Shown: positions 8,414-17,453 of the stretch, one piece after another
Layout of the letters: each line of letters starts with the position of its first letter
How positions within the stretch are numbered: position 1 is the stretch's first letter
Origin: Nitrospiraceae bacterium
GTDB lineage: Bacteria; Nitrospirota; Nitrospiria; Nitrospirales; UBA8639
DNA length: 64,000 nucleotides
NCBI GenBank assembly: GCA_020632595.1
Contig: JACKFF010000006.1
Coordinates: 124,001-188,000 of the forward strand
Reading direction: 5' to 3'
The notes under the pieces: generated by a model
Database searches by the model: none
What the model was told of the DNA's origin: nothing
Seen by the model: only the letters and a program-made list of their open reading frames with translations
Made by a program: the position numbers and the translations under genes

Positions 8414-8442
8414 CCCCGACCCCAAGGTTTCGCCCGTCGGGG
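8414..8442. promoter_or_regulatory. GC-rich hairpin between the DUF2062 and HD genes
   Basis: CCCCGAC (8414-8420) and GTCGGGG (8436-8442) form a 7-bp stem with a 15-base loop, just upstream of the HD gene on the - strand. There is no T-tract on either side, so a terminator is unlikely to be strong; an mRNA-processing or attenuation role is possible. Confidence 0.3.
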
Positions 8443-8522
8443 TGTGCTGAATTGTCAGAAAATGCATGGCATAAAAAGTATTCACGGTTAGGATTTGCTG
8501 GTGCGCCATCTTTGTTTTTTTG

Positions 8523-8972
8523 CTAGGAATTCTTGGCCCTGCGGTATCGTGTGATGGCCCATCGCATGACGGGGTAGGCGATCAAGGATCCGGCAAACGC
8601 CAGGGTACAGGCCCCAACGAGAAAAGGAATGAGGTAGGAGGAAAGCATGTCAAATATATTGTCCACCCTCATCTGACCCCACTCAATTGTGACTGATGAG
8701 GATGCGCCCATCAATAGCATTCCGGTATAGAGACTGGCGGCCAAAATTGGAATAAGTGTCCAGGGATTGTTGATCAGGGACCCCAGAAAGAGTGCTAAAA
8801 AATTCAGCCGGAAGGCCCAGGCACAAAATACTACGCTGGCGGTGTGGAACAAATAATGCGGTGCAAAGGCGATAAACACACCTAGAGCAAATGCCAAAGC
8901 TGTGCGGTGAGGAGTTTCCCGAAGATGTAAGACATGTGTCAATTGTTGGCGGACAGCCTCAAGAGTTACCAT
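8523..8972 (-). CDS. DUF2062 membrane protein
   Basis: A 149-residue inner-membrane protein of the DUF2062 family. The typical opening RETPHRTALAFALGVFIAFAP is followed by the conserved NNPWTLIPI segment near residue 90 and three to four hydrophobic helices (about 25-50, 75-105, 112-135). The family has no assigned function. It begins 21 bases after the thiL stop and is probably co-transcribed with lon and thiL. Confidence 0.85.
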   Translation of the reverse strand: MVTLEAVRQQLTHVLHLRETPHRTALAFALGVFIAFAPHYLFHTASVVFCAWAFRLNFLALFLGSLINNPWTLIPILAASLYTGMLLMGASSSVTIEWGQMRVDNIFDMLSSYLIPFLVGACTLAFAGSLIAYPVMRWAITRYRRAKNS

Positions 8973-8993
8973 GGACAGCTTCCTGGCATTCTC

Positions 8994-10037
8994 TTACTCC
9001 TGAAAATGGACATAACTGTGCGATACCAATTTTTGAGTTCTGCCGTCTTGATGCGCTATTTGCACTCCTAAACGACGAGGGGTAATGACACCAATGGCAG
9101 TGACAGGAATCCGGAGTTGTTTGACGGCCAATTCCATGCGGTGTTGTTTCTGGGGAGACACGGTAAATAGTAATTCATATTCTTCTCCTCCGTGGAGAGC
9201 CCAGGATAGAGGATCTACCCTCATCTTTGAAGCATAGGCGATGAGATGAGGTGACATGGGAAGGCTGGCTTCCTGAATGAGGGCACCCACTCGGCTTTGT
9301 TGGCATAAATGTTCGATATCTCCTGAGAGGCCATCAGATAGGTCTAAGGCCGCCGAAGCCAAACGGCGCGAAGACAGCAACCGTCCTAAGGCAATACGAG
9401 GGGTGGGCTGGAGATGGCGCTTAACTAAAAACTTCATGGGTTGGCGCAATTTTGAAATCTTTCCGCGCGAAGGGTGATGGGTCAGATAGTCCAATCCTGC
9501 AGCTGAGTTACCTAAGGACCCACTGACATAGATGATATCTCCCTTCTGAGCCCCACTCCGTGTTAACGCCTGGCCGGGTTTAACCTGTCCGAGTATGGTG
9601 ATTGCCAGAAACAATGAGGAACGTGATGCTGAAGTATCCCCACCCACAAGTTGAACCCCATGGGCTTTGCAAGGAACGGAAAGCCCACGATATAGGTCCT
9701 TCCAGTCTCCATATCTCACATGAGAGGGAAGGGCTACAGCCACCAGGATATACGAGGGAATGGCTCCCATCGCGGCCATGTCGCTGAGATTGGCTACGGC
9801 GGCCTTGTAGCCAAGGTCAAAAAATGAAGAGGTATTTTTAGAGAAATGAATGTTTTCAATGAGGAGGTCGGTGGATATGACGAGGTGGGCTGATGAGGGG
9901 TGGGCCAGAACCGCCGCATCGTCTCCCATGCCAATGAGGGTACGTGGGCCGGGCAGGGAAAATCCACCATTCAGAGCGCGAATAAGTTGGAATTCCCCTA
10001 TTGTTGAAACGAGCGCCTGGCGGCGGGAAGGGGACAT
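8994..10037 (-). CDS. thiL: Thiamine-monophosphate kinase
   Basis: ThiL phosphorylates thiamine monophosphate to thiamine diphosphate with ATP, the last step of the cofactor pathway. The 347-residue protein shows the ATP/metal motif GMGDDAAVL near residue 36, STDLLIENIHF near 56, GGDTSASRSSLFLAITILG near 130, and ALDLSDGLSGDIEHL near 220, followed by HGGEEYELLFTV near 275. Length and motif order are normal for the family. It starts nine bases after the lon stop; no thi-box (TPP riboswitch) is visible because the gene is internal to the operon. Confidence 0.95.
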   Translation of the reverse strand: MSPSRRQALVSTIGEFQLIRALNGGFSLPGPRTLIGMGDDAAVLAHPSSAHLVISTDLLIENIHFSKNTSSFFDLGYKAAVANLSDMAAMGAIPSYILVAVALPSHVRYGDWKDLYRGLSVPCKAHGVQLVGGDTSASRSSLFLAITILGQVKPGQALTRSGAQKGDIIYVSGSLGNSAAGLDYLTHHPSRGKISKLRQPMKFLVKRHLQPTPRIALGRLLSSRRLASAALDLSDGLSGDIEHLCQQSRVGALIQEASLPMSPHLIAYASKMRVDPLSWALHGGEEYELLFTVSPQKQHRMELAVKQLRIPVTAIGVITPRRLGVQIAHQDGRTQKLVSHSYVHFQE

Positions 10038-10046
10038 GATAAAGAG

Positions 10047-12530
10047 TCAGCGTGTCTTGGTAATGGATTGTCGTAAAGGGCGACGGGTGACCGGGGATGC
10101 AACTTTTTTTCGACGGCCGGAAGAACTATGTCCATGAGTCATTGACGAGTTCAAGTCGTGACGATTTTTCCTGCGCAGGGCGACTTTGAGAACTTCGGAC
10201 ATATTCTCCACATAAATAAATTCAAGGCCCCGTAGGAGATGTTTGGGAATATCATCGAGGTCTTTCTGATTTCTTTTAGGGATCACAATGGTTTTGATAT
10301 GAGCCCGTTTAGCGGCTAACACTTTTTCCTTTAAACCGCCAATGGCTAGTATTCTGCCGCGAAGCGTGACTTCTCCTGTCATTGCCAAGTCTCGTCTGAC
10401 AGGTTGATTGCTGAGACAGGATGCAAGGGCCGTCGCCATTGTAATACCTGCGGACGGTCCGTCCTTGGGGATGGCCCCGGCCGGAACGTGAACGTGAATG
10501 TCCTGTTTAGTGAAAAGATCAGGATTAATTCCCAAAGACTTGGCCTGGGAGCGAATATAGGTAAGTGCGGCATGAGCAGATTCTTTCATGACGTCGCCGA
10601 GATGACCTGTTAAGGTCAAGAGGCCTTTTCCCTTGATGGCCGAAGCTTCGATGTATAAGACATCCCCCCCCGTTTCCGTCCATGCGAGTCCTGTTGAGAC
10701 GCCGACTTCATCTTTTTCCTGTTCCTGATCCGGCACATACTTGGGAACGCCGAGGTAGTGATGGAGGTTTCGGGGCGTGACCTGATAACGTTTGATCTTT
10801 CCTTCGGCAATGCGTTTCGCCACTTTCCGCATGATATTGGCGAGTTCGCGTTCCAGATTGCGAACTCCGGCCTCCTTGGTATATTGAGAAATGATGCGCG
10901 CCAGACATGGATCGGTGAGGAGTAAGTGTTCCTCCGTGATTCCGTGTTCTTCTAACTGACGCGGGATCAGGTAGCGTTGAGCAATGCCAAGCTTTTCCTC
11001 TTCCGAATACCCTGGGATTTCAATGATCTCCATTCGATCCCGGAGTGCGGAAAGGATGGGATCCGTCAAATTTGCGGTCGTAATAAACATGACTTCACTG
11101 AGGTCGACGGGGACTCCGAGATAGTGATCGACGAACGCATGATTCTGTTCCGGATCAAGCACCTCCAGCAAGGCGGCCGAGGGATCTCCACGGAAATCGG
11201 TTCCAATCTTATCGACTTCATCTAACATGAACACGGGGTTATTGGTCCCTGCCTGTTTAATCCCCTGGACAATCCTTCCCGGCAATGCTCCAACATAGGT
11301 CCGGCGATGTCCTCGAATTTCGGCTTCGTCTCGTGTTCCACCTAAACTCATGCGAACGAATTCCCGTCCCATGGCACGGGCGATCGATTTACCCAAAGAA
11401 GTTTTGCCGACTCCGGGAGGACCCACAAAACACAAGATGGGACCTTTCATTTTAGCTTTAAGTTTGCGCACGGCGAGATATTCCAGAATTCGTTCCTTGA
11501 CCCGTTCCAGATCGTAGTGATCCTCCTGCAGAACATGTTTTGCCTGGGGAATGTCGAGGGTATCCTCAGAATGACGGTTCCAAGGTAGTTCCACCATCCA
11601 TTCCAAGTAGGTACGGATCGTCCCGGCCTCGGCCGTATCCTGGTGGGTTTTTTCCAAACGTTTCAGTTGTTTCTCCGCTTCTTTCAGGACCTTGTCCGGC
11701 ATGCTGGCTTCTTGAATTTTTCGACGAAATTCGGCCACTTCTTCAGATCGGTCATCGAGTTCTCCCAACTCTTTCTGGATCGCTTTGAGTTGTTCGCGAA
11801 GGAAGTATTCTCGTTGCGTCTTATCCATTTCCCCCTTGGCTTCAGCTTGGATTTTCTGTTGCATGGACAACACGTCCTGCTCATTGCCCAGGATTTCATT
11901 CACTCGCCTGAGGCGAAGAAGAGGATCGTCAATTTCGAGAACTCCCTGAGTGGTCTCAATATTGAGCCCAAGATTGGAAGCGATAATGTCTGCCAGCCGT
12001 CCAGGGTCGTCAAGATTTTCAATGACGGTCAGCACATCCGGCATCAGCACTTTTCCTAAGCCGACAATTTTTTCCAAGGACTCTCGGGTAGAGCGAACGA
12101 TGGCTTCTTTCTCCAAGGAAGGAAGCGCTTTAGGTGATTCGGTCAAAGTTTTGATGCGGACGGAGAAAAATGGATTGGTTTGGGTAAATTCTTGAACCCG
12201 GGCCTTTGTGAGGCCCTGGACGAGTATTTTGATACGGGCATCCGGAAGTTTCAGCATGCGCATGATGACGCCGACTGTGCCTATTTGATAGAGGTCTTGG
12301 GTCTCCGGCACTTCCACATCTTGATTTTTTTGAGTGGTTAAAAAGATTAAGCGGTTGGAGGAGAGGGCCGTTTCAATGGCCTTAATGGACATGTCACGCC
12401 CAACAAAGAGGGGAAGCACCATATAGGGAAAGACGACAATGTCCCGCACTGGCAGGAGGGGTAATTCCTCTGGGATCTGTTCAATAGACGGTGTGGGAAT
12501 CTCCGGGTAGTCTTCAGTCATCAGTTTCAT
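10047..12530 (-). CDS. lon: ATP-dependent protease Lon
   Basis: Cytoplasmic hexameric AAA+ serine protease that degrades misfolded and regulatory proteins. The 827-residue protein has the N-terminal substrate domain (about 20-220), a coiled linker, Walker A GPPGVGKT (370-377), Walker B VFMLDEVD (433-440), and the Ser-Lys protease domain with catalytic Ser693 in PKDGPSAG and Lys736 in GGLKEKV, 43 residues apart as in E. coli Lon. A basic 40-residue C-terminal tail follows the domain and is unusual. An in-frame ATG three codons downstream (at 12521) is also possible. It leads the lon-thiL-DUF2062-HD transcription unit. Confidence 0.97.
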   Translation of the reverse strand: MKLMTEDYPEIPTPSIEQIPEELPLLPVRDIVVFPYMVLPLFVGRDMSIKAIETALSSNRLIFLTTQKNQDVEVPETQDLYQIGTVGVIMRMLKLPDARIKILVQGLTKARVQEFTQTNPFFSVRIKTLTESPKALPSLEKEAIVRSTRESLEKIVGLGKVLMPDVLTVIENLDDPGRLADIIASNLGLNIETTQGVLEIDDPLLRLRRVNEILGNEQDVLSMQQKIQAEAKGEMDKTQREYFLREQLKAIQKELGELDDRSEEVAEFRRKIQEASMPDKVLKEAEKQLKRLEKTHQDTAEAGTIRTYLEWMVELPWNRHSEDTLDIPQAKHVLQEDHYDLERVKERILEYLAVRKLKAKMKGPILCFVGPPGVGKTSLGKSIARAMGREFVRMSLGGTRDEAEIRGHRRTYVGALPGRIVQGIKQAGTNNPVFMLDEVDKIGTDFRGDPSAALLEVLDPEQNHAFVDHYLGVPVDLSEVMFITTANLTDPILSALRDRMEIIEIPGYSEEEKLGIAQRYLIPRQLEEHGITEEHLLLTDPCLARIISQYTKEAGVRNLERELANIMRKVAKRIAEGKIKRYQVTPRNLHHYLGVPKYVPDQEQEKDEVGVSTGLAWTETGGDVLYIEASAIKGKGLLTLTGHLGDVMKESAHAALTYIRSQAKSLGINPDLFTKQDIHVHVPAGAIPKDGPSAGITMATALASCLSNQPVRRDLAMTGEVTLRGRILAIGGLKEKVLAAKRAHIKTIVIPKRNQKDLDDIPKHLLRGLEFIYVENMSEVLKVALRRKNRHDLNSSMTHGHSSSGRRKKVASPVTRRPLRQSITKTR

Positions 12531-12779
12531 TTCTAACGATCAACCAATGGATTCATCAAAGATTTGGCCAAAATGGTGAACAGTGTTTCTCTAAATCTCT
12601 TCATCGGTAAGGGGACGTTACCAGACAGAGCAGGGATATCTTCGGACCCATGGTGAACAGTACGATGGTCCCGGCTGGTACCACTGATGCCGAAGATTGT
12701 CTGGGGTTAGGAATGGGTCTCTGAATGAAAGTCCATTAATCGTTGTTTAAGCAAACCGACATGATTTTTATTGATTTTG

Positions 12780-12809
12780 ATACTAGGAGAAGGTGAAAAA
12801 TGTTGTCAA
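12780..12809 (-). promoter_or_regulatory. Predicted sigma-70 promoter for lon
   Basis: Read on the - strand, a perfect TTGACA (12809-12804) and TAGTAT (12785-12780) are 18 bases apart. It would leave a leader of roughly 240 bases before the lon start. Inside that leader ATCTTCGG and CCGAAGAT form an 8-bp inverted repeat with a long loop (about 12638-12697). No CIRCE element or clear heat-shock promoter was seen. Confidence 0.5.
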
Positions 12810-12870
12810 GGTTTATGCTTGCTCCCTTCTTCGGATGTCTCTGAAAATAGCGCATGCGTAAGATGTTGCC

Positions 12871-12899
12871 TTTACAAGGAATCCTATCATGAATATAAT
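12871..12899 (+). promoter_or_regulatory. Predicted sigma-70 promoter for the bamA operon
   Basis: TTTACA (12871-12876) and a perfect TATAAT (12894-12899) are 17 bases apart on the + strand. It points toward bamA with a leader of about 180-220 bases. Together with the opposite lon promoter it accounts for the 550-base divergent gap; no gene is seen in the gap. Confidence 0.6.
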
Positions 12900-13126
12900 C
12901 GGGCACCTTGATCCCAACATGATGATTGTCTCCTCATTTCTCAGGCTTCCCCCCATTATCACCAGCATCTCTAAGGTTTAACCGTTGGGGACCAAATTGA
13001 AGGGGCAATTCTGCTGTCCCGCTGACTGTACAAACTTTCTGTGATACACCCTTCTTGTTTCTTCCATCGTTTTAGAGATGCCCCATGGATCTAGTGTTGC
13101 CTGGGTCGCTGGGTCTTGGGCAAAAG

Positions 13127-15421
13127 ATGAAGCGTTTCGGAATTTCTCCCTTTCCATCAGGCAGCCTGTTTCTCCTTGTCGGCCTTCTTGTATTAGGAAC
13201 CCTTTCGTTTGACAGGCCGGTGTGGGCCCAATCTTCCCAATCCCACATTGAGGCCATTGAAATTGAAGGAAACCAGCATATCGAAGACCTGGCCATTTTA
13301 GGGAAATTATCCATTAAACCAGGAGATTCATTTACCCAAGAGTCCATTCGGGAACAAATTCAGCTCATATATGGGATGGGGTTTTTTGAAGAAGTTGAAG
13401 TCTCAACCGAAGTCAGGGCCAATGGAGTCCTCGTGGTTTTTCGTGTGAAGGAAAAGCCGTTTACGATCGAAGTAGTGTTTGATGGAAATGACGAGTTGTC
13501 AGACGACAAGCTAAACGAAAAAAATACCATTAAAAACCAGGTCTTTTTGGATAAAGAACAGGTAAAGGTTTCAGTAGAAAATTTTCGATCGTTATATCAC
13601 GACAAGGGCTTTTATCATGCGCAAATTATTCCTATCACGGATATGGTCGAGAACAATCAAGTACGATTGACTTTTTATATCGAAGAGGGGAGCCAGGCCC
13701 ATATTCGCACGATCGTGTTTGAGGGCCGTAATGTCGTTCAGAAGAAGGAATTGATCTCCTTTATGGCCAATCGGGAGTATTCCTGGCCCTGGTCAATTTT
13801 TTCGGATGCCGGCATTCTCCATCGGGATGAGCTTCCGAATGATGTCGAACGGATTAAGGAGGTGTATCTCAATAAAGGCTATCTAGATGTCCAGGTCGGG
13901 ATGCCTCGAATGGATTTGGATGAGAAGAAGGAATGGTTTACCCTGGTATTCCCGATTGTCGAGGGAGAGCCGTATGTGGTGAGCCAAATCGAGTATACCG
14001 GAAACACACTCTTTTCTGATGCTGAATTGCGGGAAGGACTGATCATTGAACCTGGAGAAGTGTTTCAGCGTGCAAAAATCCGGGATGAGATTACCCGGTT
14101 GACGGATTTATATGGCAGTCGTGGTTATGCGTTTGCCGAGGCCAATCCTTCGGTAGAGCCTGATCCGCCCTCGCGGAGCACTCGTATTGGCTTTTCCATT
14201 GAGGAAGGAGAAATGGTCAGGATTCGAGATATCCGGATTACCGGGAATAATAAGACGCGAGACAATGTGATTCGGCGTGAATTAAGGGTGGATGAACGGG
14301 ATATGATCGATTCCCCGGCCATAAAACGAAGTTTCGAACGTCTTAATAACTTGAATTTTTTTGAAACCGTGGAGATTCTTCCCAAACAAATTGCTCCGGG
14401 TGAGGTCGATTTAGATGTCAAAGTCAAGGAAAAACCGACTGGCTCCTTCAGCATTGGCGGGGGGTTCAGTACGTTGGACCAATTTACGTTAATTGCAGAC
14501 ATTACCGAAGGAAATTTATTCGGTCGAGGATATTTGGCCAGGATTCGCGGTCAGGTAGGAGGACGGCGTACTCTGGGAACTATTACCTTTCGAAATCCGG
14601 CTATTTTTGATACCTTAACCTCCGGCCAGGCAGATTTGTTCAGCTCGCGAACCAATTATCTGACCTATCTTGAAAAAAAGCAGGGTGCGAACTTGACGTT
14701 TGGTCGGGGTTTTTCTGAATTCCTGACCGGAACCTTTACCCTTGTAGCTGAAAAAATCAGAATTACTGATGTGGATTCCAATGCCAACACTCTCATTCAA
14801 AATCAGGAAGGCACCCAATCTACGACCGGGTTCCGTGCCTCCTTATTCAGGGATTCGCGTGATTATTATTTAGACCCCCGGCGTGGAACCCGAGTCGGTG
14901 TCATCACGAGTTTTGGAACGGATGCCCTTGGGGGGACAAATAATTTTTATAGTGTGTCGTTGGATGCCCTGAAATTTACCCCCTTGCCGTTTTGGGATTT
15001 TCGGCATTCCATTCGTGGACGGTTCGGATACGGAGACGGATTTAATGGGTCGGAATTTCCCATTCCGGAGTTCTTTTACGTGGGAGGCATTAACACTGTG
15101 CGGGGATTTAAATATGGTCGTGCCGGTCCCGTGACCTCTAGTAACGATCCTGAAGGGGGCAACAAACAAATCATTATTAATAATGATTTAATTTTTCCAC
15201 TGTTACCAGATGCCAAGTTGAACGGCGTCCTTTTTTTCGACTATGGAAAGGGGTTTTCCCAGGATAAAAATTTAAGTCTTGATCTTCGAATGGCTGCAGG
15301 CATGGAAGTGAGGTGGATTTCCCCCTTTGGGCCTCTTCGGGCGGCGTATGGCCGTCCTATAGACGGACCAAAGGATGATAGAAAGTGGGTATTTGAGTTT
15401 TCCGTGGGGTCGGTTTTTTAG
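13127..15421 (+). CDS. bamA: Outer membrane protein assembly factor BamA
   Basis: Omp85-family barrel that folds outer-membrane proteins into the membrane. From the ATG at 13127 it has a Sec signal peptide (FLLVGLLVLGTL, cleavage near VWAQ), five POTRA repeats (about residues 35-420; IEAIEIEGNQHI opens the first), and a C-terminal 16-strand barrel that contains VRGFKYG-type loop L6 and ends in FEFSVGSVF with a terminal Phe. An upstream in-frame ATG at 13085 would add 14 residues ahead of the signal peptide and is less likely. The order bamA-skp-fabZ-lpxA resembles the common bamA-skp-lpxD-fabZ-lpxA cluster, but lpxD is missing. Confidence 0.96.
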   Translation: MKRFGISPFPSGSLFLLVGLLVLGTLSFDRPVWAQSSQSHIEAIEIEGNQHIEDLAILGKLSIKPGDSFTQESIREQIQLIYGMGFFEEVEVSTEVRANGVLVVFRVKEKPFTIEVVFDGNDELSDDKLNEKNTIKNQVFLDKEQVKVSVENFRSLYHDKGFYHAQIIPITDMVENNQVRLTFYIEEGSQAHIRTIVFEGRNVVQKKELISFMANREYSWPWSIFSDAGILHRDELPNDVERIKEVYLNKGYLDVQVGMPRMDLDEKKEWFTLVFPIVEGEPYVVSQIEYTGNTLFSDAELREGLIIEPGEVFQRAKIRDEITRLTDLYGSRGYAFAEANPSVEPDPPSRSTRIGFSIEEGEMVRIRDIRITGNNKTRDNVIRRELRVDERDMIDSPAIKRSFERLNNLNFFETVEILPKQIAPGEVDLDVKVKEKPTGSFSIGGGFSTLDQFTLIADITEGNLFGRGYLARIRGQVGGRRTLGTITFRNPAIFDTLTSGQADLFSSRTNYLTYLEKKQGANLTFGRGFSEFLTGTFTLVAEKIRITDVDSNANTLIQNQEGTQSTTGFRASLFRDSRDYYLDPRRGTRVGVITSFGTDALGGTNNFYSVSLDALKFTPLPFWDFRHSIRGRFGYGDGFNGSEFPIPEFFYVGGINTVRGFKYGRAGPVTSSNDPEGGNKQIIINNDLIFPLLPDAKLNGVLFFDYGKGFSQDKNLSLDLRMAAGMEVRWISPFGPLRAAYGRPIDGPKDDRKWVFEFSVGSVF

Positions 15422-15474
15422 ATGGGAATTGCAAGAAGACCCCCGTGATGGCGATGGGGAGGCGAGAACATATA

Positions 15475-16047
15475 ATGAGGAAGACAGGAGTTGGGGGTAT
15501 TGGCGCGTGGATGACTTTGGGAAGTCTGGTCCTGAGTTTTGCCTGGGGCTGCACGGCTATAGGGCCAAACCATCCATCGGATCTTCCGGTCGGTGTCGTT
15601 GATCCTCAGCGGATATTGGCTGAAACGGTCAAGGGAAAACGGCTGTCGGATGTGCTGAATGCTTTCATGAAGGATCGGCAGACACTTGTGGAACTGGAGC
15701 AAAAGGAATTACGTAAGTTGGAAAGTGAATTGATGGCCCAAAGTACGGTGTTGAGTCAGGAGGCCAGAGACCGGAAGGAAGAACAGTTCAGGGAAAAAAT
15801 GGCCGGGTATCAACAAAAAGTAGCCGATTTAAACAGAGAAGTTCAAGAAAAACAACGAGAATTGCAAAACGAGTTTCGTCTCCACGTGCAAAAGGTGGTA
15901 GCGGAAGTTGCCGGTCAACGTGGCCTGGGCCTGGTCTTAGAATTCGGAGTGAATTCAGGCACGTTGTTTTATCAAGCCGGGCTGGATATTTCTACTGAGG
16001 TTATTCAGGCCCTGGATCGGGAGAGCGGGGAAATTCATACCCCCTAG
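15475..16047 (+). CDS. OmpH/Skp-family periplasmic chaperone
   Basis: Skp-like proteins hold unfolded outer-membrane proteins in the periplasm and deliver them to BamA. The 190-residue protein has an N-terminal export signal ending in LSFAWGC, which may be a weak lipobox, then VGVVDPQRILAETVKGKR, a long charged coiled coil (about residues 60-140), and the closing GLGLVLEFGVNSGTLFYQAGLDIS strand region typical of OmpH. The start at 15475 is chosen because it places the hydrophobic core near the N-terminus; ATGs at 15445 and 15451 are in frame. It follows bamA by 53 bases. Confidence 0.85.
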   Translation: MRKTGVGGIGAWMTLGSLVLSFAWGCTAIGPNHPSDLPVGVVDPQRILAETVKGKRLSDVLNAFMKDRQTLVELEQKELRKLESELMAQSTVLSQEARDRKEEQFREKMAGYQQKVADLNREVQEKQRELQNEFRLHVQKVVAEVAGQRGLGLVLEFGVNSGTLFYQAGLDISTEVIQALDRESGEIHTP

Positions 16048-16088
16048 TCCAAAGGGTGGCAGAGAAACATTGAGAGAAAGGGGTCAGT

Positions 16089-16544
16089 ATGGCTGAAAGC
16101 GAGTTAGATATTCTCCAGATTCAGGCATTACTTCCGCACAGGTATCCCTTCTTATTAGTGGATCGGATTCTTGAATGCCATGATGCGACGCGGATTGTGG
16201 GCATTAAAAATGTCACGACCAATGAACCGTTTTTTCAAGGGCATTTTCCAGGGTACCCTATTATGCCTGGTGTGTTACTTCTAGAGGTCATGGCACAAGT
16301 GGGGGGAGTATTGGCCAGAAAAACGGCGTTAGGAACGGGGCGCCCGACCGTTTTTCTCACCGGAATTGAAAAAGCCAAGTTTCGTCGACCGGTCGTTCCC
16401 GGCGATCAATTGCGGGTTGAGGTCGAGGTGATCCGGAGAAAAGATCCATTTTGGAAGATGGCCGGGAAGATCCTGGTCGAATCCTCTTTAGTCTGCGAAG
16501 CCGAAATGACCGCCATGGTCAAAGTCGAAGGAAGTGAAGCCTAG
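16089..16544 (+). CDS. fabZ: 3-hydroxyacyl-ACP dehydratase
   Basis: FabZ dehydrates 3-hydroxyacyl-ACP in fatty acid synthesis and competes with lipid A synthesis for 3-hydroxyacyl chains. The 151-residue hot-dog-fold protein shows LPHRYPFLLVDRIL near residue 15 and the active-site stretch FFQGHFPGYPIMPGVLLLE with catalytic His and Glu. Start ATG follows GAAAGGGG. It lies directly upstream of lpxA, as in most Gram-negative bacteria. Confidence 0.96.
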   Translation: MAESELDILQIQALLPHRYPFLLVDRILECHDATRIVGIKNVTTNEPFFQGHFPGYPIMPGVLLLEVMAQVGGVLARKTALGTGRPTVFLTGIEKAKFRRPVVPGDQLRVEVEVIRRKDPFWKMAGKILVESSLVCEAEMTAMVKVEGSEA

Positions 16545-16616
16545 CTGCAGGTAACAGGGGTGTTGCGCGAAGTCTGGTTTTGAATTCATATTCAACGCAA
16601 AAAAAGTGAGAATTTG

Positions 16617-17426
16617 ATGAATATTCATCCCACAGCAATTGTCCATCCCAAAGCTACGATAGGTGAAGATGTCATAATCGGGCCCTATTGCGTCGTGGGT
16701 GAGCATGTCACGATTGGAGATCAAACCGAATTAGTCGCTCATGTATGTATTGAGGGGCATACGGACATCGGCCGGCGTTGCCGGTTTTTTCCGTTTGTGT
16801 CAATTGGTACCCCTCCGCAACATTTGCAATATAAAGATGAGCCCACCAGAGTCTGTATCGGGGATCATAATATTATTCGTGAGAATGTAACGATTAATCG
16901 AGGGACAGCTTTTGGTAGCGGAGTGACCAGAATCGGGCACCATAATTTTTTTATGGCCTATACACATGTGGCTCATGATTGTGAACTGGGTAATTATATT
17001 GTGATGGCTAATGCGGCAAACTTAGCCGGCCATGTCTCAGTGGGAAATTCTGTCGTGATCGGAGGCTTGGTCGGGGTCCACCAATATGTACGGATTGGTG
17101 AATATGCGATGGTGGGAGGGTGTTCCGCCCTAGGTCGGGATGTCCCGCCGTTTGTTCGTGCGGCAGGAGGCTATCGTGCACAAATGTTTGGGCTGAATAC
17201 GATCGCCTTGCGACGCCATGGGTTTTCCGGAGCACGCATGAATACCTTGAAGGCTGCATTTGAACTCTTATTCCGACAGGGACATCGTCTGCAAGAAGCC
17301 ATTAAGCTGGCTCGTAACGAGTACGGTGAAAGCACAGACGTTATGACGTTACTCACCTTTTTGGAAAGTACCAGTCGTGGGATCTGCCAAGTGTCTTCTC
17401 GGGAGTTGGATGATGAAGAGGAGTAA
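16617..17426 (+). CDS. lpxA: UDP-N-acetylglucosamine acyltransferase
   Basis: LpxA transfers a 3-hydroxyacyl chain from ACP to UDP-GlcNAc, the first step of lipid A synthesis. The protein (269 residues from the ATG at 16617) is a left-handed hexapeptide-repeat helix (IHPTAIVHPKATIGEDVIIG and onward) with the catalytic His in YTHVAHDCELGN and the family's C-terminal helical domain (LRRHGFSGARMNTLKAAFELLF). A TTG just before the ATG is a weaker alternative. It overlaps nothing and is followed by lpxI after 27 bases. Confidence 0.97.
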   Translation: MNIHPTAIVHPKATIGEDVIIGPYCVVGEHVTIGDQTELVAHVCIEGHTDIGRRCRFFPFVSIGTPPQHLQYKDEPTRVCIGDHNIIRENVTINRGTAFGSGVTRIGHHNFFMAYTHVAHDCELGNYIVMANAANLAGHVSVGNSVVIGGLVGVHQYVRIGEYAMVGGCSALGRDVPPFVRAAGGYRAQMFGLNTIALRRHGFSGARMNTLKAAFELLFRQGHRLQEAIKLARNEYGESTDVMTLLTFLESTSRGICQVSSRELDDEEE

Positions 17427-17453
17427 GGCTGCGGTTGATGCGGCGCGCAGGGT

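Noticed and set aside
8994..10046. TPP riboswitch for thiL
   Set aside because: thiL begins nine bases after lon, leaving no room for a leader; no thi-box sequence is present.
11643..12059. 138-residue open frame on the + strand
   Set aside because: It lies entirely antisense to lon, is Phe-rich as expected for a complement of charged coiled coil, and has no ribosome site.
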